NCBI GenBank assembly: GCA_013152765.1
Contig: JAADFT010000139.1
Location: 1-6,077, forward strand
DNA from: Calditrichota bacterium
Lineage (GTDB): Bacteria; Zhuqueibacterota; Zhuqueibacteria; Oleimicrobiales; Geothermoviventaceae
Direction: 5' to 3'
Length of the DNA stretch: 6,077 bases
The notes under the pieces were generated by a model. The model saw nothing but the letters and a program-made list of their open reading frames with translations. It had not been told where the DNA came from and did not search any database. Of the stretch, positions 1-5,700 are shown piece after piece; within the stretch, counting starts at the first letter, position 1; the number at the start of each line of letters is the position of its first letter. A program made the position numbers and the translations under genes.

Positions 1-119
1 TCGTAGAAACGGGCCTGTTCCACCGGGTCACCAGCGTCCCGTAATTCGAGGAAATTCACTCCTTTGACCACACGCCCATCTTTGACATCAAGACAGGGAA
101 TGATTCGCTTCGCTAACAC
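1..119 (-). CDS. hisF: Imidazole glycerol phosphate synthase cyclase subunit HisF (N-terminal part, cut by window edge)
   Basis: HisF is the cyclase half of the cytoplasmic HisH-HisF complex. It combines PRFAR with ammonia delivered from HisH to give imidazole glycerol phosphate and AICAR. Only 39 complete codons are visible, beginning M-L-A-K-R-I-I-P-C-L-D-V-K-D-G-R-V-V-K-G and continuing through V-N-F-x-E-L-R-D-A-G-D-P. This is the strongly conserved first strand and loop of the HisF (beta/alpha)8 barrel, with the catalytic Asp at residue 11 and the conserved Lys at 19. The start is GTG (117-119), preceded by GGAG with a 7-nt spacer; an ATG one base out of frame meets a stop after one codon, so GTG is chosen. 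It follows hisA after 41 bp, the only real gap inside the operon. The rest of the gene lies beyond base 1. The family assignment is secure despite the short fragment. Confidence 0.95.
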   Translation of the reverse strand, partial: MLAKRIIPCLDVKDGRVVKGVNFLELRDAGDPVEQARFY

Positions 120-160
120 ATCCTCTCTCCACGCTTAGAGTACGCGAGGCCAGGAAACAC

Positions 161-886
161 TCAGCGGCGCGGCGTCTTCTCGAGTACCTTCGGCAAATCC
201 ACCGTGCCCTCGTAAAGCGCCTTGCCAACGATCACCCCTTCCAGCCACTCGGCGGCGAGAAAAATGGCCTCCAGGTCGGATTCTGACCCTACGCCCCCGG
301 ACACAACCACCCCGACACCCGTTTCGCGCGCAAGACGCACGGCGCCGTCCACGTCCGGACCGGTGAGGCGGCCATCGCGGCTGACGTCCGTGTAAATCAC
401 GTGGCGAAGCCCTTTCGAAGCCCACTTTTGCGCCAGCTCTACCGGGCCAACGGCGGAAGCTTCCTGCCAACCCTTCGTGGCCACAACACCACCGCGCACG
501 TCGAGAGCACCGGCGACAGCGTCCTCGCCAAATTCCGCCACCAGTTCGGCGATCCACTCTGGCTCCAGCACGGCGCGGGTCCCCACAACCGCACGTGCGG
601 CCCCAGCTTCGAGAACTTCCCGCACAGCCTCGGTGTCACGAAGGCCTCCGCCAACCTGGACGTTAAGTTCCACCCCGGAACAAATCTGAGCAACTGTGCT
701 GCGGTTGTTCCCACGACCGAACGCCGCGTCAAGGTCAACCACGTGCAGCCACGTGGCCCCGGCCTGGCGCCAGCGTTCAGCCACCGCAACCGGGTCGTCG
801 CTGTAGACGACCGCAGTCTCGGGTCGTCCCTCGGTCAGCCGCACACACTTTCCGTTCAGCAGGTCGATTGCCGGGAAAACGATCAT
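161..886 (-). CDS. hisA: ProFAR isomerase HisA (phosphoribosylformimino-AICAR-phosphate isomerase)
   Basis: HisA catalyses the Amadori rearrangement of ProFAR to PRFAR, the substrate of HisHF. The 241-residue product has the normal length for the family and the half-barrel repeat pattern of the HisA/HisF (beta/alpha)8 fold. The N-terminus reads F-P-A-I-D-L-L-N-G-K, with catalytic Asp8. The partner Asp129 sits in G-A-L-D-V-R-G-G. The T-D-V-S-R-D-G-R-L-T-G-P loop is at about 166-177. The phosphate-binding glycines are V-G-G-G-L-R (78-83) and S-G-G-V (196-199), and the C-terminal G-K-A-L-Y-E-G is at 221-227. The ATG start overlaps the hisH stop in ATGA (883-886), with a GAGG-type ribosome site 8 nt upstream, so translation is probably coupled to hisH. 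The product looks intact. A bifunctional HisA/TrpF (PriA) role cannot be excluded by eye but is not needed here. Confidence 0.97.
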   Translation of the reverse strand: MIVFPAIDLLNGKCVRLTEGRPETAVVYSDDPVAVAERWRQAGATWLHVVDLDAAFGRGNNRSTVAQICSGVELNVQVGGGLRDTEAVREVLEAGAARAVVGTRAVLEPEWIAELVAEFGEDAVAGALDVRGGVVATKGWQEASAVGPVELAQKWASKGLRHVIYTDVSRDGRLTGPDVDGAVRLARETGVGVVVSGGVGSESDLEAIFLAAEWLEGVIVGKALYEGTVDLPKVLEKTPRR

Positions 887-1500
887 TGGCCCGCCCTCGC
901 TACCTGAGCCGAGAAGTTCCGCAGCACCTGCAGTCCCCAGCGCTGGGACTTCTCAGGGTGAAACTGAACAGCCCACACGTTGTCGCGACGCACTGCACAC
1001 GCGAAGCGGCGGCCGTACTCTGTCCAGCCGGCGGCCAGGTCGGCTTCGGCCAGCTCCGCAAAGTAGGAGTGGGCAAAGTAGAAGTACGCACCTCGCGGAA
1101 TCCCGGTGAAAAGGGGCTCCTGGGGGTCAAACATCACCTCGTTCCAGCCGAGGTGTGGCACCTTCAGGTCGCCCGTGAACCGGCGCACCTCGCCGGGGAG
1201 CACTCCGAACCCCTGTACGCCGGGCGACTCTTCACTCGCTTCGAAGAGGACCTGCAGTCCCAGACAAATGCCGAGAAAAGGTTTCCCTTCCCGGATCCCC
1301 CGAAGGACCGCCTCGTCCAGCCCTCGCGAGCGCAGCCGCTCCAGCGCGTCCCCGAAGGCCCCGACCCCGGGCAAAACCACGGCGTCTGCGCGCGCCACTT
1401 CAGCGGCGTCTTCCGTCAGACGCGCCTGGGCGCCAACCGCCTGCAGCGCTTTTTCTACGCTGCGAAGATTACCCGCTCCGTAGTCAACCACGGCAATCAC
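883..1500 (-). CDS. hisH: Imidazole glycerol phosphate synthase glutaminase subunit HisH
   Basis: HisH is the class I glutamine amidotransferase that hydrolyses glutamine and channels ammonia to HisF. The 205-residue product has the typical length. It opens with V-V-D-Y-G-A-G-N-L-R-S-V (residues 4-15), has the oxyanion strand L-P-G-V-G-A-F (43-49), the nucleophile Cys79 in G-I-C-L-G-L-Q, the HisH signature P-H-L-G-W-N (115-120), Y-F-x-H-S-Y (141-146), and the remaining triad members His181 and Glu183 in Q-F-H-P-E-K-S. The start is GTG at 1498-1500, overlapping the hisB stop as GTGA; an AAGGGGAAA-type ribosome site lies about 8 nt upstream. The end overlaps hisA by 4 nt. All catalytic residues are present, and its location between hisB and hisA fits co-production with HisF. 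Confidence 0.97.
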   Translation of the reverse strand: MIAVVDYGAGNLRSVEKALQAVGAQARLTEDAAEVARADAVVLPGVGAFGDALERLRSRGLDEAVLRGIREGKPFLGICLGLQVLFEASEESPGVQGFGVLPGEVRRFTGDLKVPHLGWNEVMFDPQEPLFTGIPRGAYFYFAHSYFAELAEADLAAGWTEYGRRFACAVRRDNVWAVQFHPEKSQRWGLQVLRNFSAQVARAGQ

Positions 1501-2087
1501 TGCAATTTCCCCTTTGTCGACGGTACACCTTCCACGCGCGGGTCGATTTCCACTGCTGCTCGGAGAGCTCGCCCCAGCGCCTTGAACACAGCTTCAACCA
1601 TGTGGTGCGTGTTCGCTCCCGCCACAACCTCGACGTGCAGGTTCATGCCAGCGTTGTTGGCAAAAGCCCGCAGGAACTCCACCACCAGCTCGCCGTCAAA
1701 AGAACCCACCGGACCAAACCGGACCGAACGGTGCAGGACAAAGTAGGGTCGACCGCTCAGATCCAAAGCCACCCGCACCAGAGTTTCGTCCATCGGCAGC
1801 ATGGCCCAGCCGTAGCGGTTGATGCCGCGCTTTTCCCCAACTGCCTGCCGCACCGCCTGGCCCAGGGCGATCCCAACGTCTTCCACCGTGTGGTGCGCGT
1901 CCACCTCCAGGTCTCCCTTTGCGGAAATCCGCAGGTCGAACAGACCGTGCCGCGCGAAAGCCGTCAGCACGTGGTCAAAAAAGGGCACACCGGTCCCGAC
2001 GTCCGCAGAGCCTCTGCCGTCCAGGTCGATTTCAACGCGGGCCTGCACCTCGTTCGTCTGCCAGTCCACTACGGCTTTGCGATTCAC
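1497..2087 (-). CDS. hisB: Imidazoleglycerol-phosphate dehydratase HisB (monofunctional)
   Basis: HisB dehydrates imidazole glycerol phosphate to imidazole acetol phosphate, the substrate of HisC, using a manganese site. The 196-residue product matches the stand-alone dehydratase; it lacks the N-terminal histidinol-phosphatase domain of the enterobacterial fusion. Metal-binding and catalytic motifs are all visible: P-F-F-D-H-V-L (35-41), D-A-H-H-T-V-E-D (63-70), M-D-E-T (99-102), H151 and A-N-T-H-H-M-V-E-A (158-166), with the terminal G-V-P-S-T-K-G-K (187-194). The start is GTG (2085-2087), overlapping the hisC stop as GTGA. A strong GAGGAGG site 8 nt upstream supports that start. Because no phosphatase domain is fused, histidinol-phosphate phosphatase must be encoded elsewhere (inference). 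Confidence 0.97.
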   Translation of the reverse strand: MNRKAVVDWQTNEVQARVEIDLDGRGSADVGTGVPFFDHVLTAFARHGLFDLRISAKGDLEVDAHHTVEDVGIALGQAVRQAVGEKRGINRYGWAMLPMDETLVRVALDLSGRPYFVLHRSVRFGPVGSFDGELVVEFLRAFANNAGMNLHVEVVAGANTHHMVEAVFKALGRALRAAVEIDPRVEGVPSTKGKLQ

Positions 2088-3172
2088 GACGCAGCCCTCC
2101 TCGTGGCAGCTTCAGTCTTCGACAGGATTTCGGCCAGAACATCCAGGAATACCTGATTCTGCTCCCGCGTGCCCACTGTCACGCGCAAACAGCCTTCCAG
2201 GCCGGGAGAATGGAGGAAAGACCTCACGAACACGCCTCTCTTGAGAAGCTCCTGGTAAACACGCTCGCCGTCCACAAACCGAAGCAGCAGGAAATTTGCC
2301 TGAGATGGGAACACGGACACACCCGGCATGCGCTGAAGCTCGCTCCGAAGGCGCTCGCGCTCGGCAACGATCGCGCGTACTCTCTCCCTCGCGTAGTCGG
2401 GCTGCTCCAGCACCACCTCCAGCACAGTCTCGGACAGGGTGTCGACGTTGTAGGGCAGGTTAACTTTCCTGATTTCGGCAACGAGGTCCGGATTGCCCAC
2501 CAGGTAGCCCAGCCGCACCCCAGCAAGCCCGTACGCTTTGGAGAACGTCCGCAAAATGAACAGGTTCGGGTGCCTGGCGAGTAGAGGCAGTGCTGTCTTT
2601 CCCCAGAACTCGTGGTAGGCTTCGTCCCAGAGCACCACACCACCTGCCTTGCCGAGGATCAGGTCCAGGTCGTTCAGGTCGAGCACGGCCCCGGTGGGAT
2701 TATTCGGCGAACACAACAAGGTGAGCCGCGCCGAGGTGGCTGCTTCAGCCAGCGCGCCAGAGTTGAGGCGAAAGTCCGGCTCCTGGGGCACAGCCTGAAT
2801 TCGGGCCTCGAAGGTTCGACCGACCAAATCAAACAGCGAAAACGTCGGCGGGGAAAGAACGAGCCGATCCCCTGGCCGCAGGATCGCCGTTGCCAGAGCG
2901 TAGAGGATCTGGTTCGACCCGTGGCCAAGCAAAAGAGCGTCGGCATCAACGCCGAGCCACGCGGCCAGTTTCTGCCGCAGGGCAGGGTTCTCGTAGACCG
3001 GGTAACGATTCCACGCCTTGGAGCGCAGCCTGCGGAGCACTTCTTCTTTCACGTCCTCCGGCAGGTCGAAGGGCGATTCGTTCTGGTCGAGTTTCACGCG
3101 AGCGCTGCCCGTTGCCGGCGCCTGGTAGCCCGGCAAAGCTCGCACAGCCTCTCTTACGTACTCAGTTGCCAT
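2084..3172 (-). CDS. hisC: Histidinol-phosphate aminotransferase HisC
   Basis: HisC is a PLP-dependent class I/II (fold type I) aminotransferase that converts imidazole acetol phosphate and glutamate to histidinol phosphate and 2-oxoglutarate. The 362-residue length is normal. Visible landmarks in order are L-D-Q-N-E-S-P-F (28-35), R-Y-P-V-Y (56-60), the cofactor-phosphate loop G-H-G-S-N (83-87), S-P-N-N-P-T-G (155-161), D-E-A-Y (183-186), the PLP lysine K212 in T-F-S-K-A-Y-G-L-A-G-x-R-x-G-Y, and the substrate carboxylate arginine R330 in C-L-R-V-T-V-G. The ATG start (3170-3172) lies 11 nt inside the end of hisD and has GAGGA 6 nt upstream, within the last hisD codons. Related aromatic or cobalamin-pathway aminotransferases share these motifs; the position between hisD and hisB settles the assignment. 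Confidence 0.96.
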   Translation of the reverse strand: MATEYVREAVRALPGYQAPATGSARVKLDQNESPFDLPEDVKEEVLRRLRSKAWNRYPVYENPALRQKLAAWLGVDADALLLGHGSNQILYALATAILRPGDRLVLSPPTFSLFDLVGRTFEARIQAVPQEPDFRLNSGALAEAATSARLTLLCSPNNPTGAVLDLNDLDLILGKAGGVVLWDEAYHEFWGKTALPLLARHPNLFILRTFSKAYGLAGVRLGYLVGNPDLVAEIRKVNLPYNVDTLSETVLEVVLEQPDYARERVRAIVAERERLRSELQRMPGVSVFPSQANFLLLRFVDGERVYQELLKRGVFVRSFLHSPGLEGCLRVTVGTREQNQVFLDVLAEILSKTEAATRRAAS

Positions 3173-4469
3173 TCTTGGTCCTCACCGTCACGGCGCGAGC
3201 GTGCGCCTCAAGTCCTTCGGCTTTTGCCAGCCGTACCACGTCGTCCGCAGCTAAAGCGAGCCCCTCGCGCGTGTAGGCCACCACGTTGCTGCGCTTCAGG
3301 TAGTCCTCAACCGTCAGCGCGGAGCTGAAACGGGCGGACCCACCCGTGGGCAGGACGTGGTTGGGTCCAGCCCAGTAGTCGCCCACCGCCTCCGGCGCAA
3401 AAGAACCCAAGTAGATCGACCCCGCGTTTCGAATTTGCCCCAACAAGGTCCAGGGATCTTCGGTGTGAATTCCGAGGTGCTCCGGGGCAATGCGGTTGAC
3501 TACGGCGACAGCCTCCGTCAGGTTTTCCGTCATCAGAATTGCGCCTTGTCCACTCAAGCTACGCTCCGCGATTTCCCGGCGCGGCAACCCAACGAGCTGC
3601 GCGTTGAGTTCGCTTTGCACGTCTGCTGCAAGCCGGGCGTCCGGCGTAACAAGTACCGCCACAGAGAGCGGGTCGTGTTCCGCCTGCGCGAGCAAATCCG
3701 CCGCCACGAACGCAGGTTCGGCGGTACCGTCCGCGAGCAGAACGACCTCGCTCGGCCCGGCCAGCATGTCGATGCCAACGCGCCCGAAAACCTGCTTCTT
3801 AGCAGCAGTCACGTAGGCGTTGCCAGGGCCGAAAATCTTGTCCACCGGCGGAATCGTCTCCGTACCGTAAGCCAGCGCCGCCACGGCCTGCGCACCACCA
3901 ACGCGGTAGACTTCCTCCAGGCCGAGCAGCAGAACCGCCGCGGCCACCAGCGGGCTAATCTGGCCATTCCTGCCCGGCGCCGTGCAGACGGCAATTTCCT
4001 CCACACCCGCCACCTGCGCCGGGATGGCCGTCATCAGCAACGTGGAGGGGTAAGCAGCCGTGCCTCCGGGGACGTAAAGCCCAACGCGGCGAAGCGGCGT
4101 AACTTTCTCACCCAGAATGACCCCGGCTTCTCTACAAACCAGCCAGGACTCCGGCATCTGCCGCTCGTGGAAACTACGGATGTTGTCCGCAGCGCGCTTC
4201 AGCGCCTCCACCGTTTCCGCCGGCACTGTCCCGGCCAGCTCATCCAGTTCAGTGCGGCCCACGCGCAGACCCACGTCTCGAAGGTCCACCCCGTCGAAAC
4301 GTGCCGTCAGTTCGAACAACGCGTCGTCGCCCTCCCGGCGGACCTGTTGGAGAATCTGCACCACAGCCGCGTCAATCTGCTCCGAGGTGCTCTCGCGATT
4401 CTGTTCCAAATCGCTCAGAAAACCCTCGATTTCTTCGCCCCTGAGGAGACGAATGGTCCGGTTTTGCAT
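3162..4469 (-). CDS. hisD: Histidinol dehydrogenase HisD
   Basis: HisD is the zinc, NAD-dependent enzyme that performs the last two oxidations, L-histidinol to histidinal to L-histidine. From the chosen ATG (4467-4469) it has 435 residues, the usual length. In this numbering the zinc ligands and catalytic residues are visible: Q262 and H265 in L-A-Q-A-E-H-D-P, E330 and H331 in A-P-E-H-L-G, D364 in G-D-Y-W-A-G-P-N-H-V-L-P-T-G-G, and the C-terminal ligand H423 in G-L-E-A-H-A-R-A. The nucleotide-binding region V-G-L-Y-V-P-G-G and F-G-P-G-N are also conserved. The ATG has GGAAGGA 6 nt upstream and fits the family N-terminus. The frame also opens 12 codons earlier at GTG 4505, overlapping the hisG stop as GTGA with a weaker AGGTG site; that longer 447-residue form is the main alternative. 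The end overlaps hisC by 11 nt. Confidence 0.96.
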   Translation of the reverse strand: MQNRTIRLLRGEEIEGFLSDLEQNRESTSEQIDAAVVQILQQVRREGDDALFELTARFDGVDLRDVGLRVGRTELDELAGTVPAETVEALKRAADNIRSFHERQMPESWLVCREAGVILGEKVTPLRRVGLYVPGGTAAYPSTLLMTAIPAQVAGVEEIAVCTAPGRNGQISPLVAAAVLLLGLEEVYRVGGAQAVAALAYGTETIPPVDKIFGPGNAYVTAAKKQVFGRVGIDMLAGPSEVVLLADGTAEPAFVAADLLAQAEHDPLSVAVLVTPDARLAADVQSELNAQLVGLPRREIAERSLSGQGAILMTENLTEAVAVVNRIAPEHLGIHTEDPWTLLGQIRNAGSIYLGSFAPEAVGDYWAGPNHVLPTGGSARFSSALTVEDYLKRSNVVAYTREGLALAADDVVRLAKAEGLEAHARAVTVRTKNGN

Positions 4470-4501
4470 TCGCTGTCCTTCCGTGGGCTTGATCTTGCTT
4501 G

Positions 4502-5395
4502 TCACGGGATCACCTTGTTCAGCGGGTACTCGATGATGTCCTGAGCTCCAGCTCGCTTGAGCTGCGGAATCAACTGACGCACCAGTGCCTCTTCAACTAC
4601 GATTTCGAGCGCCACCCAGTTCGGATCGGAGAGTGGCGAAATCGTGGGATTCTTCATCGAAGGCAAGAAATTGGAAATCGTCTCCACCTTGTCGCGCGGC
4701 ACGTTCATTTTCAGGCCCACGCGGCCTTCCGCGGCGATGGCTCCCTTGAGCAGCAGCGCCAGGTTTTCGATTTTCTGCCGCTTCCACGGATCCTGCCAGC
4801 TCTGCTTGTTAGCAATCAGGCGGGTCGTCGAGACCAGCACCGTGTCCACGATGCGCAGTCCGTTGGCACGCAGCGAGCTGCCCGTTTCAGTGGCCTCAAC
4901 GATGGCATCCACAAGCGTCGGGGCCTTCACCTCGGTCGCCCCCCAGGAGAACTCAACCTGCGCAGTCACACCGCGTTCGGCCAGGAATTTCCGCGTCAGG
5001 TTCACGATTTCAGTGGCCACGCGTTTCCCTTGAAGATCTTCCACTTTCTGAATCGGCGAGTCTTTCGGCACAGCCACTACCCAGCGAACCGGTCGGATGG
5101 TGCGTTTCGAGTAGGCAAGCTCACACACTTCGTGGACGTCCGAGTCCGTCTCCAGAATCCAGTCCAGGCCGGTGAGCCCCACGTCGAACACGCCCTGTTC
5201 CACGTACTTGGCGATTTCCTGCGCGCGAATCAGGACGGGGTCGAGCTCCTCGTCGTCGATTACCGGAAAGTAGCTGCGCCCGTTCACCGCCACGTAGAAA
5301 CCGGCGCGATTGAAAAGGCGAAACGTTGATTCCTGCAAGCTCCCCTTCGGCAGGCCGATCTTGAGTACCCGGCCTTCACCCTGTTCGTTTTGCAC
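4502..5395 (-). CDS. hisG: ATP phosphoribosyltransferase HisG, long form with C-terminal regulatory domain
   Basis: HisG catalyses the first committed step, condensation of ATP with PRPP to phosphoribosyl-ATP, and is the usual target of histidine feedback inhibition. The 297-residue product corresponds to the long form (HisG-L), which needs no HisZ partner. The N-terminal domain starts with L-K-I-G-L-P-K-G-S-L (11-20). The periplasmic-binding-protein-like catalytic core carries G-L-T-G-L-D-W (73-79) and the PRPP-binding stretch around V-K-A-P-x-L-V-D-A-I-V-E-A-T-E-T-G-S-S-L (156-175). The C-terminal regulatory domain begins near residue 222 with G-L-K-M-N-V-P and ends near I-I-E-Y-P-L-N-K-V-I-P. 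The start is GTG (5393-5395), supported by a perfect AAGGAGGA about 7 nt upstream. It is the first structural gene after the attenuator and overlaps a possible hisD GTG by 4 nt. Feedback inhibition by histidine is family knowledge, not shown by sequence. Confidence 0.97.
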   Translation of the reverse strand: MQNEQGEGRVLKIGLPKGSLQESTFRLFNRAGFYVAVNGRSYFPVIDDEELDPVLIRAQEIAKYVEQGVFDVGLTGLDWILETDSDVHEVCELAYSKRTIRPVRWVVAVPKDSPIQKVEDLQGKRVATEIVNLTRKFLAERGVTAQVEFSWGATEVKAPTLVDAIVEATETGSSLRANGLRIVDTVLVSTTRLIANKQSWQDPWKRQKIENLALLLKGAIAAEGRVGLKMNVPRDKVETISNFLPSMKNPTISPLSDPNWVALEIVVEEALVRQLIPQLKRAGAQDIIEYPLNKVIP

Positions 5396-5509
5396 TGCGG
5401 TTCCTCCTTACAGGTGTTAGTTTTCTGAACTGTTTTGACTCGTTTTTTTCCGTGTGCCGAAAAATACGGTGCTTCTGCTCTGGCAAGCACGTTACGGTAG
5501 CTACGTAAT
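5396..5509 (-). other. Untranslated region between attenuator terminator and hisG
   Basis: This 114-nt stretch is transcribed only when the terminator is bypassed. Apart from the hisG ribosome site at its end, it holds an AT-rich weak inverted repeat near 5443-5466 (minus strand TTTTTC ... GAAAAA). No convincing second promoter, leader frame or further switch was seen. Confidence 0.6.
5402..5409 (-). promoter_or_regulatory. Shine-Dalgarno site of hisG
   Basis: The minus strand reads AAGGAGGA, a full match to the anti-Shine-Dalgarno core, about 7 nt before the GTG at 5395. It fixes the GTG as the hisG start. It is separated from the attenuator terminator by roughly 100 nt, so it should not be covered by the terminator hairpin. 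Confidence 0.85.
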
Positions 5510-5536
5510 AAAAAAGCCCACCAACCGGTGGGCCTT
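5510..5536 (-). terminator. Intrinsic terminator of the histidine attenuator
   Basis: On the minus strand a perfect 7-bp stem GCCCACC / GGTGGGC with loop GGTT (5533-5516) is followed at once by six T residues (5515-5510) and then ATT. The AAG before the stem can pair weakly with the first T residues. It sits 114 nt upstream of hisG and about 31 nt after the leader-peptide stop. In this position it can act as the conditional terminator (segment 3:4) of an attenuator: its 5' arm CCCACCGGT is the exact reverse complement of ACCGGTGGG at the end of the leader ORF. Confidence 0.92.
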
Positions 5537-5618
5537 GTAGTTCTGCCTGAGTTTGCACGCGTGCACCTCACCCACCGGTCGCCGGAGCGTCCTCCCCATG
5601 ATGATGGTGGATGTGGTG
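5510..5618 (-). promoter_or_regulatory. Histidine operon attenuator (protector, antiterminator and terminator segments)
   Basis: Four RNA segments can be read on the minus strand. Segment 1 (5618-5606, CACCACATCCACC) lies within the His codons. Segment 2 (5579-5564) runs from the leader end past its stop. Segment 3 (5533-5524) is the terminator 5' arm and segment 4 (5522-5516) is its 3' arm. Segments 1 and 2 pair over 13 positions with one A-A mismatch and one G-U. Segments 2 and 3 pair over nine contiguous Watson-Crick bases (ACCGGTGGG with CCCACCGGT), extendable with flanking C-G and G-U pairs. Segments 3 and 4 form the terminator. A ribosome stalled on His codons would hide segment 1 and release segment 2 to block the terminator. 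A ribosome reaching the stop would cover segment 2 and allow termination. With no translation, 1:2 forms and termination also follows. The pairings are seen; the mechanism is inferred from known his and trp attenuators. Confidence 0.9.
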
Positions 5619-5633
5619 CCCGAAAAATCTCAC
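5568..5633 (-). CDS. hisL: Histidine operon leader peptide (21 aa, HHIHHHH)
   Basis: A 21-codon reading frame on the minus strand encodes M-R-F-F-G-H-H-I-H-H-H-H-G-E-D-A-P-A-T-G-G and stops at TGA (5568-5570). Six of seven consecutive codons, at positions 6-12, are histidine (three CAC, three CAT). The start is GTG (5631-5633), preceded by AGGAGGA (5641-5647) with a 7-nt spacer. The frame is far too short for ordinary gene finding. Its job would be to sense charged tRNA-His: slow decoding of the His run governs the attenuator downstream. The last three sense codons (ACC GGT GGG) are the antiterminator segment, so a terminating ribosome physically covers it. The peptide itself is unlikely to have a further function. 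The symbol follows the enterobacterial name for the equivalent element. Confidence 0.92.
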   Translation of the reverse strand: MRFFGHHIHHHHGEDAPATGG

Positions 5634-5640
5634 GCCGTGT

Positions 5641-5647
5641 TCCTCCT
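5641..5647 (-). promoter_or_regulatory. Shine-Dalgarno site of the his leader peptide
   Basis: AGGAGGA on the minus strand, 7 nt before the GTG of the leader peptide. It is as strong as the hisG site, which shows that this tiny frame is meant to be translated efficiently and supports its GTG start. Confidence 0.85.
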
Positions 5648-5670
5648 CAATTTCCGTAACGCTCGTTGCA

Positions 5671-5699
5671 ATTCTACTGAAAAAGTGCGAAAAATGCAA
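5671..5699 (-). promoter_or_regulatory. Sigma70-type promoter of the his operon
   Basis: On the minus strand the -35 element TTGCAT (5699-5694; 4 of 6 matches to TTGACA) is separated by exactly 17 nt from the -10 element TAGAAT (5676-5671; 5 of 6 matches to TATAAT). Transcription would start near 5663-5666. This gives a 5' leader of about 30 nt before the leader peptide GTG and a terminated transcript of about 155 nt. The location directly upstream of the attenuator supports it. No operator is obvious, apart from an inverted TTGCA/TGCAA pair spanning the promoter whose meaning is unknown. Confidence 0.8.
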
Positions 5700-5700
5700 G

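Noticed and set aside
120..160. The 41-bp hisA-hisF gap as a possible site of an internal promoter or small regulatory element.
   Set aside because: Only the hisF ribosome site can be recognised; no -10/-35 pair or hairpin with a T tract is visible.
868..1746. Long plus-strand open frame (292 codons) opposite hisH and hisB.
   Set aside because: It is antisense to two clearly recognisable enzymes, has no family-like motifs and arises from the GC-rich codon pattern of the real genes.
3357..4544. Long plus-strand open frame (395 codons) opposite hisD.
   Set aside because: Shadow of hisD; the Arg/His-rich composition is typical of antisense frames, with no recognisable domain.
5554..5565. Palindrome TGCACGCGTGCA between leader stop and terminator.
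   Set aside because: Perfect but with no room for a loop as a strong hairpin; probably just spacer in the attenuator, and too short to call an operator without further copies.
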